Below are positions 1 to 7,689 of a stretch of DNA of 10,133 nucleotides, one piece after another (positions within the stretch are counted from its first letter, which is position 1; each line of letters opens with the position of its first letter). Source of the DNA: Euperipatoides rowelli (taxonomy: Eukaryota > Onychophora > Udeonychophora > Euonychophora > Peripatopsidae); the NCBI GenBank assembly GCA_003024985.2, contig PXIH01S0016436.1. One strand, written 5' to 3'. A program made the position numbers and the translations under genes. Below the pieces are notes generated by a model, which saw nothing but the letters and a program-made list of their open reading frames with translations, was not told the DNA's origin and did not search any database.

Positions 1-144
1 CAGCTCAACCCTCTGCACCACTGCCCTTGGCTCTCACCAAGAATACGAAGTAGCACAGCTCAACCCTCTGCACCACTACCCCTTGGCTCTCACCAAGAAT
101 ATGAAGCAGCACAGCTCAACTCTCTGCACCACTGCCCCTTGGCT
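1..144. repeat. GC-rich 55-56 bp minisatellite, array end
   Basis: Three head-to-tail units begin at 1, 56 and 112, each starting CAGCTCAACYCTCTGCACCA. The first two are full (55 and 56 bp) and the third stops at about 144, where the match to GGCTCTCACCAAG ends. Units differ by a few substitutions and one C. The period is not a multiple of three, so it is not a peptide repeat. Its base composition is much richer in G+C than the flanking DNA. The window opens on a unit boundary, so the array probably continues to the left. Confidence 0.93.
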
Positions 145-690
145 TTTGGACCTTGAATCATGTTTTTCATTTTCCATCAATTTTTAATTAGATTTTTTAA
201 GTCTATCAGGTTAACTTCTTATCCGGTTTGTTGTATTTTGTACCATTAATATATTTTGCAGTGCGGTATCTAAAATATTTTCTTTGATGGTAAAGTTGAT
301 ATGAACAAAATCCAGTTGTTGTACTTCTTGAGACATATTTAATAGCATGCTTAATATGTTTCTGAATTATTCTAACTAAAAACTTGTGTGTGCTTTCTAA
401 GATTTCCCAAATCAATTAACTGAAACTTTCTTTTAGATAAGTGCAACTCTTTTCTAGTGCTGCATTTAGAGTGGTATAAATTCTTACTAACTTCTGCGGA
501 ACTTAGAATCATCCTTAACTTTAAAGTAATAAAGTCAATCAATAAATTATTCAAAGGATGGATAAAGAATAGTACTAATAAATAGTACCAAATATCATTT
601 GTTATATACTGTTTATGATACTCTCTAAAACATATACTAAAAAATTATAGACAATTTTTCAAATTTGTAAAGGATTTTTTCCCTGATACT
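145..690. other. AT-rich stretch, no assignable gene
   Basis: I see no recognisable gene here. Two overlapping minus-strand open stretches (554-372 and 415-206, 60 and 69 codons) are the only coding-like signal. They lie in different frames, carry no family motif I know, and could be chance or an old frameshifted element. No splice-supported exon, RNA gene or terminal repeat is visible. Confidence 0.5.
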
Positions 691-693
691 GTT

Positions 694-1257
694 CGAATCG
701 GGAAATTTTTTCCAAGTACTTTGGCCTTCTTAAAATACTGATAATTATGAAGATACAGGTGAAGAGCTCGAGTATGTAGCAATAGAAGAACCAGGGAATT
801 TTTCCAAGTCCCCCATCCTTTGAAGATCTAAACCATAGAATTAAAAATACTGATAATTACAAAGATACTGATGAAGAGCTCGAGTGTGTAGCAATAAAAG
901 AATCGGGAAATTTTAAGTACTTCAGCCTCCCTAGAAAATCTAAAACATATAATTTAAAATACTGATAATTACTAAGATACATAAAAAAGACGAAGAGCTC
1001 GAGTATGTAGCAATAGAAGAATCAGAGAATTTTTCCAACTAGGTTTACTTTGACCCCCTTATAACATCTAAACAAGAGAATTTGAAATACTGATAATTAC
1101 GAACATACAGATGAAGAGCTTGTGTACTTAGCAATAGAAGATTGATGGAATTTCCAAGTACCTTACCCCCACCCCTAGAAGATCTAAACCATAGAATTTA
1201 AATTAGTGATAATTATGAAGATACAGATGAAGAGATCGAGTATGTAGCAATAGAAGA
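694..1257. repeat. ~112-bp tandem array with conserved acidic core
   Basis: Five copies of a ~57-bp core begin at 734, 846, 958, 1086 and 1201, at spacings of 112, 112, 128 and 115 bp. They are separated by spacers carrying GGGAATTTTTCCAAGT and a GATCTAAACCATAGAATT-like tail. A spacer without a core precedes the first copy (about 694-733), and no spacer follows the last. The core is clearly better conserved than the spacers. On the + strand it reads DNYEDTDEELEYVAIEE or a close variant in copies 1, 2, 4 and 5. Copy 3 has an in-frame stop and a small A-rich insertion that breaks the frame. Spacers contain stops, so there is no continuous ORF. It could be a satellite derived from an exon or transposon fragment, or a cluster of duplicated small exons. 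I do not recognise the peptide. Confidence 0.85.
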
Positions 1258-1555
1258 TGTTCATAAATATATTTTGATAATAAACACACAGATTTCCCTT
1301 AAGGAAAATATATTTTTAAAAAAATGATTTAATTATATATTATTTTTGTACATATAAACTTCTAAGCATAAATAGAATCATTTTTGAGAATTTATTTTTA
1401 ATTTGATCTTATTTTAATATAATAATAATGACATAAAAGCTATACCAATTTCCTACAAAAATTTTATTTGCTGATTAGCAGTTACAAATTTAAATTAAGA
1501 AATTTGGAATACAATAAATTAATGTTCATACAACAGTTAAATAAATGAACATCAA
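1258..1555. other. AT-rich spacer, nothing recognised
   Basis: Very AT-rich sequence between the tandem array and the inverted-repeat element. I find no ORF with family motifs, no RNA gene and no clear repeat. The frame of the last array core stays open to the TGA near 1324, but that extension is low-complexity I/K/N/L and is not convincing. Confidence 0.5.
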
Positions 1556-1557
1556 TA

Positions 1558-1570
1558 AGCGTGTTCGTCA
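1558..1570 (+). repeat. left terminal inverted repeat of the TA-flanked element
   Basis: AGCGTGTTCGTCA, preceded by TA at 1556-1557. It pairs with 2675-2687. Confidence 0.6.
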
Positions 1571-1897
1571 TTAAATTTTTTTAAATGTGTTTCATTACTT
1601 TGGGTTATACCTGGTCACGTGAACATTTAATTTTACAAACGAACGATCAAGGTTAACCCATCCTGACAGCAAAGTACTCAATAATAATAAAATAATTAGC
1701 ATTCTTTTATGCAATAATAATTATGATGCAACTGAAGATAAAATTCTAACAGATAAGTCAAATGTGCAAAAAAAATAAATGTTTATATCAAAGACTTTCA
1801 CAAGGACTGGCATTTTTAAATTACTGCATTAATCCTTTTAGGTAAGGGTTTGTGCGACACTTACTTATAGAAATATTTTAAATTAATGTAGGCTAAT

Positions 1898-1916
1898 CCC
1901 CCCCCCCCCCTCCCCC
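1898..1916. repeat. poly-C tract (C13-T-C5)
   Basis: Thirteen C, one T, then five C inside the AT-rich TA-flanked element. It is a simple homopolymer whose exact length may be unreliable in the assembly. Confidence 0.9.
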
Positions 1917-2170
1917 AAACAAAAAAATGAATGTAAAATTCAAGATTAGAATTGTGGATGATTAAAAAAGAAAAATCATTACATCGTCGTCTTAGATATT
2001 GTAATCACTCAATTTTTACATAATTTCAATCCTTTTAATAAATACACAGTTGAAGCAATGGTAACATTTTTTGTCCGCCATTTATCTCACAAAGCTACCC
2101 ACCTCTCCTTCAGGGTCCTAAAGTTTGAAACAAAGCGAATGAAATGAGAGAGACTTTATAATAACGAATG

Positions 2171-2178
2171 GTCTAGTT
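2171..2178 (+). repeat. 8-bp target site duplication, left copy
   Basis: GTCTAGTT directly left of the hAT-type element. It is identical to 2598-2605. Eight base pairs is the duplication length of the hAT superfamily. Confidence 0.9.
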
Positions 2179-2597
2179 CAGGGGTTTTCAACCTTTTTGC
2201 ACCCTAGAGCACATTCTAAAATACTGGTAGGGCGGCGGGCACCGTCTATAATTTCCGTAATGATAAAAATATATGTGCAAATGTCAAAAACACAGTAGAA
2301 TCTGGATTGTATCACTTGTATTTAGACAATTTTCTAACTATCCCCACGACTACACAATTTGGCCATCTGCGTGCATTGCACTCAAGTTCGTCCACATTAA
2401 CTTGGCACAAAAGGTGGAATTAAAGCGATCAATTTACAAGAAAACAACTGCCTAAAATTGGTTGCCTAACCAATCAAACTAAATAAATGGGATCCAGCCA
2501 AGTTAACGCGGACAAGCTTTCGTTTTGTGGTCGAACAGCAGTGGTCACACACAAATTGGTCAACAGGTGCCTGTGGGCAAAGGGTTGGGAACCGCTG
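2179..2597. mobile_element. non-autonomous hAT-type element (419 bp)
   Basis: The left end CAGGGGTTTTCAACCTTT and the inverse of the right end, CAGCGGTTCCCAACCCTT, form imperfect terminal inverted repeats of about 24 bp. The CAGNGGTTNNCAACC form is characteristic of many hAT elements. A perfect 8-bp duplication GTCTAGTT flanks the element. At 419 bp it is far too short for a hAT transposase. A 60-codon open stretch at 2273-2455 shows no BED finger or hAT dimerisation motif and is likely chance. It is inserted in the TA-flanked element 1558-2687 and is therefore younger than it. It is somewhat less AT-rich than its host sequence. Confidence 0.9.
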
Positions 2598-2605
2598 GTC
2601 TAGTT
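2598..2605 (+). repeat. 8-bp target site duplication, right copy
   Basis: GTCTAGTT immediately after the right hAT terminus CCGCTG (2592-2597), identical to 2171-2178. Confidence 0.9.
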
Positions 2606-2674
2606 CATTTTGTGCGCTTAATGACGAAATGAAAAAATATCTAATAATTTAAAATAAGTCAAAAAGTTAACTAT

Positions 2675-2687
2675 TGACGAACACGCC
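2675..2687 (-). repeat. right terminal inverted repeat of the TA-flanked element
   Basis: TGACGAACACGCC followed by TA at 2688-2689. It is the inverse complement of 1558-1570 with one mismatch at the outer base. Confidence 0.6.
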
Positions 2688-3049
2688 TAATATAGAGTAA
2701 AAAAGCCTTTACAAAATATAAACATTTTTTTTTGCTACATCTTGTTAAATATAAACCTTTATTAAAAATATACAAGACTTTTCAATGAAATCAAATACAC
2801 TATACACTACTTGTATATAAAAATGACAAAAATGTTTAACATACAATATAACACAGGTTTTAAATCTCATAGAAAGTATTGCAACCATAAAATAAAAAAA
2901 TCAATTAATTGATAGGGAAACATTTTAATTTCCCTAAATTTAAACACCATTTTCATCTTTCCGTCCAGTAATTACACAAAAATTATATTTTGAATGAAAT
3001 ACATTGTTTCCTCTTATCTCACAAATGCCTTTTATTTTTTAGAACTAAA

Positions 3050-3070
3050 ATCAAATTGACTCAATTTGAT
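3050..3070. repeat. 21-bp perfect palindrome
   Basis: Arms ATCAAATTGA (3050-3059) and TCAATTTGAT (3061-3070) flank a single C. It is short and AT-rich, and without a second copy or a flanking gene no function can be given. Confidence 0.7.
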
Positions 3071-3579
3071 GAAAATTCCTTATCATACATTATTTATTTT
3101 ATATGTGAGAATTTAATTTCATGATTATTCAAGGATTGTAAGAAACATAATTAGGACAATATCCTCAGGGGCTTTGACCTAATATTTTTATGTTGCCAGA
3201 GTAATTCTGTTGGAGCAACAAAACAAATAATATTTATTTATTATATATTGTATTATAGTTAATGTGTTATGCGTTAAGTACAATAAACGCAATAATAATA
3301 ACTTAATTACAAAATAATATACACATAAAGAAAATAATCATAAAAGCATATTCAGTTCAGTATATAAATGATGAAATATAGTCACCAAGATATTCCAACT
3401 ACCATTGCAGAAGAAAAAAATTAGCATACCACCATATGTCTTAGCATAATAGTGACAAAAACATCTAGGTTCAAATATCTTAATTTTGGTCAGTTTTTAT
3501 TCTGTGAAGCCTATAAAACTCAAGAATGCATTTTGATGAAATTTGAAAAAATTTATAAAGTTATATGAACAGGACCTTT

Positions 3580-3615
3580 TTTATTTATTCATTTATTTAT
3601 TTGGGGGGGGGGGGG
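3580..3615. repeat. (TTTA)n microsatellite followed by G13
   Basis: An imperfect TTTA tract with one TTCA variant runs directly into thirteen consecutive G (3603-3615). Both are simple repeats. The G tract mirrors the C13 tract at 1898-1910. Confidence 0.85.
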
Positions 3616-3984
3616 AATATCTAGCTTAGGATTGTTCAAATTTGAGTAAAATTGAGCCTTAAAATGAGAGCAAATAAATGGATTTTGATCAAATTTAGTA
3701 TAACTTTTTTATAGATAACTGTGTAATCAGAATAAGATTATCAATGATTTGAGTTAAAATTATGGTAAAAACTTCTAATTTTGATTAAATATATGATTCT
3801 TCAGCTGTTCAGCAGCTGCATGCCATTCATTTACATTAATTCAAGTACAAATGAATTGCAACATTTGTTTAAGGTCGACGACTTATTTATAGTCGTCACA
3901 AGAATGTTTTAAAATATTTTAGATAAAAACAAATCTAAATTAATAGAGGATATGGACGACAAGGCAGGGACAAATATCCTCCCT

Positions 3985-5080
3985 ATCGAACCTAGTTTTA
4001 CTGATAAAATATATTTCAGAAACAATGCCGTATACCTCATTCCCTCTATGAGCCTCTCCGGGAAAAAAAAAATTAACTATAAAAAGCTGTTATCATAAAA
4101 AACACTATTGATATAGGTAATGTAGCTGTGCTCCTGGTATCAAAAAAAGTTGTGTTTGATTTAAGAAAAGTTAATGCACAGATAAAACCTTATCATGCAC
4201 AATTTTTTTCAACTTTAGATTTATATTTCAATATTAGCCTAGCCCAGTCTGTCCGTTATAAATTCTGTTTTGAATTGCCCTGGCAAAGGTACATGCTTTG
4301 TCGTATTCCTCAAGGACCTTTTACTTTAGCATTTATTTGTCTTTCAACAAATTATAAATACTATAATTGTTGACAAGACATTAAATTTATAGATAATGCT
4401 TGGCTTATTTAGATTATAAAATTTCCACGAAAAAAATAGAACATTTAAAAGTTTTGAATGAGGTCCTTGAGGCTTTTTCTAAAATAAATATGGTGATAAA
4501 GCCTAGTAAATATTGTCTTTTTCAAAAAATTTAGGGCATGTGATAAAAAAGGGAGTAAATCTTCCAATCAAAATCCTGAATCCTTGCCAGAGTTTACTAG
4601 AACTTCCACTGTAACAAGTATGTAGTTTTTTAACGTCTGTTGGATTTTTTTTTAGACGATATATATATTTTTTTTTACTGAGTTAGCTGTTCCATTGTAC
4701 TTGTTATTAAGGAAAGGGGATGATAAAAACCAATGGCCACCAGAGGCCGAAATTGCATTTTTAGCATGAAAAATTAACTAACAATGTCCCCTCTCTTAAC
4801 ATATCCTTACTTTATTAAACCTTTTTACATCTCCTCTGTTACTTCAGAGGTGAATTTGGGCGGCCTTTTAAAACAGGAAAATACAGATAGTCACATGCAA
4901 CCACTGGCATACTGTAGTCATAAGCTTAAAGGCAGCCAAGCGCAATTATGCAGCTAGTGAAAAAGAGGCCCTAGCCATAGTTTAAACTTTACAACAATTT
5001 TGTCATGTCTCGGTCAAAATGCCGGAGACAATAAAATTTTTAAGGATCACTTGGAAAATAATTGTCTTACTTTTGAAAAC
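3985..5080 (+). pseudogene. Ty3/gypsy-type pol remnant (RT to RNase H)
   Basis: Collinear conserved pieces of a gypsy-type polymerase are spread over all three + frames. They are: a fingers segment ending VLLVSKK and then FDLRKVNAQIKPYHA (4128-4200); FSTLDL and a FELPWQRYMLCRIPQG segment (to about 4318); the catalytic box, here FIDN (4386-4397) instead of the expected FxDD; EHLKVLNEVLEAFSKINM (from 4439); LGHVIKKGVNLP (about 4531-4566); the connection TELAVPLYLLL (from 4677); LTYPYFIKPFY (from 4796); GGLLKQ; QPLAYCSHKLK; and NYAASEKEALAIV (from 4944). At least five frameshifts, several stops and a deletion before FSTLDL make it dead. The RNase H TDAS site reads SVTS, so a catalytic Asp is lost as well. 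I see no protease, integrase or LTR belonging to it. The 5' limit is approximate. Confidence 0.85.
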
Positions 5081-5229
5081 TCGATTAAAGGCCTTTTTAA
5101 TATGTAATCGATCAATTACAGAAAAGCTCACTCATTAAGATTTTGGGTGAAAAAAAATGAAATTGGAAAAATCAACACAATTAATATCTACTACTTTTAC
5201 ACTCAATGAAAGTCAAATTTTAACAAATG

Positions 5230-6279
5230 GTGATATTTTTTAAGAATTAGGTAAGTACCTTTCACTTTCAAATTTTCAAGAAATATACTAGTCTGAAAAT
5301 ATAAAATATTTGGGAACAAAATTTAGTAAAGAAGATGTTGAAATGTTAATGATTATTATATGGTTTACTTAAATTGGCTATATGATTTATAAATTATTTA
5401 TGCTAGAGTTCATTGGATGCCTAGAGATATTCTATTTGAAAATATTAGAAGCATTCTTTTAGGTTATTTAATTTATAATGAATTTTAAGAAGAGTACAAT
5501 GTTTATGAATTTGAAGTTGTGCTTAAAAAGAAAATTATTCTTGATGAAGTCCCTCATATTATAAATGTAGATAATTTTAGACTGATCACAATAAAAGGGC
5601 GTAGCCCCTTGTGCTTGAATTGTAATAGTGTTGGACGTTTAAGGAAAGACTGTATTATAAATATTGTTCCAATTATAAATTAATGGTTACAAAAACCCAC
5701 ATCTGTGACAATTAGAAATAACTTTCTTACGCCGAAACTTTGACAAAAAAAACCTATATAAACATGATCAGTGTCTATTGGAAGATTCAGCTTTCACATC
5801 TAATGGTGATAATCAATGCTTAAATTCTCAAGGGAAATTTGCTCTACAAAAATTTAAACATGTACGGTACTCAATATTTCTGAAAATTACAAGAAAGTGA
5901 TCTGAAAATAAAGGAAAATGACAATTCTGAAAAATTTAAATTAAATAAAACTGTTAAAACCTATGCAAAAATTGACCAGTTTTCAGCCTACAAAAATAAT
6001 TTGCAATTGACTCTGTCTAATTGGGTTGTCAATCAAGGTATACCTATAAAACAGAAAGTAATTCAGTCAAATGATGTTAACATGGATTTTGTGGTTAGAA
6101 AAATAAAAAGAACAAATGATCAATTAAATCAAGGTGAAAAATTTATAAAGAAAGAACAAATTAACAAAAAGAACTGAATTACCGAAAGTTTTGGGAAGGA
6201 TCTAACAGATGCCAATCTTTTTGACACTTTATTATTTGATAAAGATTCTGATATAGATAATTCTAAGGGAGAATTTTAA
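5230..6279 (+). pseudogene. LINE ORF1 (gag-like, CCHC zinc knuckle) remnant
   Basis: The frame at 5393-5683 gives ARVHWMPRDILFENIRSILL, an in-frame TAA (5486-5488), then FEVVLKKKIILDEVPHIINV and PLCLNCNSVGRLRKDC. The last is a CX2CX4HX4C knuckle (5612-5653) whose His is replaced by Arg. A degraded second knuckle (CSNYKLMVTKTHIC, with one Cys lost) follows in another frame. The C-terminal part is open from 5884 to the TAA at 6277-6279 except for one TGA (6175-6177). It is rich in K, N and Q and ends DANLFDTLLFDKDSDI. The arrangement resembles RNA-binding ORF1 proteins of Tx1/L1-like LINEs, where an RNA-recognition-like region precedes zinc knuckles. Its N-terminus is unclear; YLGTKFSKEDVEML near 5307-5348 probably belongs to it. 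The clade name is inference. Confidence 0.72.
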
Positions 6280-6520
6280 CATCATATAATGCAAAGGGAT
6301 TAATGATTCCCATAAACTCCGAGTTTTGATTAAATATTTTTTAACATAAAAAAAACATTGTAATTATCAAGGAAACTAAATGGAATCGGACAAAGTTTAT
6401 TGAATGAGTGAAAATTAGATCACTATAAAATTTATGAATTTTGAAGTTTTAAATCTGTCTTGGGTATGGCTGTTCTTATTCATGTTTCATGTTTATCCCA
6501 AGTAATCTAAATAAATTTAA
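6276..6520 (+). pseudogene. LINE ORF2 start: AP-endonuclease domain remnant
   Basis: Beginning at the ORF1 stop, the frame that starts at 6276 reads LTSYNAKGL, then, after two stops, HKKNIVIIKETKWNRTKFIE. This matches the N-terminal layout of LINE APE-type endonucleases: a TSxN-x-xGL strand with the metal-binding Asn, then I-V-x-x-x-E-T with the catalytic Glu (GAA at 6372-6374). A further piece, VLGMAVLIHVSC (about 6459-6494), fits the next strand. Beyond that the similarity fades. The rest of ORF2, including the reverse transcriptase, is missing before the LTR fragment at 6767. ORF1 and ORF2 overlap by a few bases, which suits a bicistronic LINE. It is dead, with many stops. Confidence 0.65.
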
Positions 6521-6766
6521 TTTGTGAAAGACTTTTGTCACCTAATAATATTTTTATGTGTCAAGAGAAGTTTATCCACTTTATACAAAAAAAGTCCTTC
6601 ACAAATTAAATTAGAGAGCTCCTATTGACGACAGCAATTTAATTTTAAAAAGGGTGAAATATTTTTGAGGCTTGGTTGGTTTGTATCCACACTAGTGTCA
6701 CATGTACTGGTGGGTGATGTCATAGAAAACTATCATGAATCAAAAAGTGGCCACTTCTCTCTAAGA

Positions 6767-7236
6767 TGTTGAAAGATTAAAATATTTGTTATTAATTTTT
6801 GTACATTATATTTTAGTACATTATATGAATCAAAATATTGTGTTGTAAATTTACAAGGGGACAGTAAATTATTACAGGGTATAATCTATAAGGGCTGGGA
6901 AATATATGGAACTGTTATGTATTGTTAATGTATGTGTCACGTAATGTGAGCGTCCATATGGGTAACTCTTATGAGAGTTTCTTTTTTTCAGTGGTAGCCG
7001 TAGCTGTGTTAACCTCAATAGGGAGGGATAGATTCGAACTGATGTTTCTGATTAAATAGACAGAAGGTATAGTAAATGAGTTTGCATAAGTAATAATAAC
7101 TATTAGTAATGTCTATNTAAATATTTCTAGCATATCATAACCCAGTAATGAATTTGTTAAATCCTATTTGTAATCATATATTTCAATTGACTCCTTGAGG
7201 AAAATACTCAAGTTAGCCTGTAAACGACACTCACAT
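6767..7236 (+). repeat. truncated copia-type LTR (left copy)
   Basis: It starts TGTTGAAAG and is collinear with 8837-9319, differing by roughly twenty substitutions and a few indels (by eye about 95% similar). Similarity stops at CACTCACAT next to an ambiguous base (N at 7237). The last ~93 bp of the LTR, including the AATAAA signal and the terminal CA, are absent. No primer binding site or gag follows, so it is a relic of another insertion and not the partner LTR of the element at 8837. Relative to the right copy it lacks a 14-bp segment containing a small palindrome (right-copy 8957-8970). A second N lies at 7117, where the right copy has T. Confidence 0.9.
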
Positions 7237-7237
7237 N

Positions 7238-7325
7238 GAAAAATGAACTTGAACTTGAGCAAGTTCTTTTTTTTAGAGATGACCTAAGAACTTGAACTTG
7301 TTCTTTTTTAAAATGAACTTTTCCA
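7238..7325. repeat. GAACTT-rich direct/inverted repeat block
   Basis: AATGAACTTGAACTTGAGC is followed by AAGTTC and a T run, then AAGAACTTGAACTTGTTC and a second T run, then AAAATGAACTTTT. The motif GAACTTGAACTTG occurs twice. Each copy is followed by GTTC on the opposite face, so each can fold into a short hairpin. It abuts the truncated LTR end and the N at 7237. It could be the terminus of a small element or low-complexity DNA filling a join. Confidence 0.6.
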
Positions 7326-7689
7326 ATCACTGCCAATTTTCAACTGAATTAGTTTTTAACATAATATGTAACATGATATTTAAGGGTTATTTATTTATTA
7401 ATTAAAAAATGCGAATAAATACATAATAAAGGGAAATATTTGATGAAAAATTTGTATGAGACCTTAGCCCTTGACGGATGTAGTACTAATTTATATTATA
7501 TTGATTAAAAACTTAAAATTAAAAAAAAAAATGAATAAAATCTATCTATTAAGGTTAATCACTTTTAACATAGGCCTACATGGAATAGAAGAGTTACTGA
7601 ATCTTGTAGTTCTGATAACTTTTTTGTGTAATAAATTAGAATGTCTTGTAAAATGATTAGATATTACAATACAGTTTACAGGAAACTAT
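7326..7689. other. AT-rich spacer, probably LINE 3' flank
   Basis: I see no gene with motifs here. A 61-codon + strand open stretch (7471-7656) is low-complexity (I, L, N, K) and unconvincing. The segment lies just downstream of the minus-strand LINE reverse transcriptase and may hold its decayed C-terminus or 3' untranslated region. No poly-A tail or target duplication is clear. Confidence 0.4.

Larger units (their letters stand above)
1558..2687. mobile_element. TA-flanked inverted-repeat element (Tc1/mariner-like MITE), interrupted
   Basis: A 13-bp terminal inverted repeat, AGCGTGTTCGTCA at 1558-1570, matches TGACGAACACGCC at 2675-2687 in inverse orientation with one end-base difference. 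It is bordered by TA at 1556-1557 and 2688-2689, the target duplication of Tc1/mariner-type elements. A second inverted match, TTCGTCATTAA (1564-1574) against TTAATGACGAA (2618-2628), reinforces the symmetry. Without the nested hAT insertion and its duplication the element is about 703 bp. I see no transposase motif, so it would be non-autonomous. The short TIR and the 2-bp duplication make the superfamily call tentative. Confidence 0.6.
2690..3984. other. AT-rich intergenic stretch with minor repeats
   Basis: I see no gene in this ~1.3 kb. It holds a 21-bp palindrome (3050-3070), a small hairpin-capable segment near 3192-3222 (GTTGC...GCAAC arms around CAGA...TCTG), a TTTA/G-tract simple repeat (3580-3615) and a diverged duplication on either side of that tract. 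The part near its right end may be the extreme 5' remains of the gypsy pol that follows. Confidence 0.5.

Noticed and set aside
206-554. Two overlapping minus-strand open stretches (69 and 60 codons)
   Set aside because: They are in different frames, have no family motif and have AT-driven composition. They are too weak to call a gene; if anything they are an old frameshifted relic.
694-1257. CRISPR-like array (repeats with spacers)
   Set aside because: The spacers are related to one another, the period is ~112 bp, and the context is a eukaryotic transposon-rich region with no cas-like genes.
2273-2455. 60-codon + strand ORF inside the hAT-type element
   Set aside because: It has no BED finger, no hAT transposase motif and no supporting context. 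The element is too short to be autonomous.
7471-7656. 61-codon + strand ORF
   Set aside because: It is low-complexity I/L/K/N sequence in an AT-rich spacer, with no recognisable domain.
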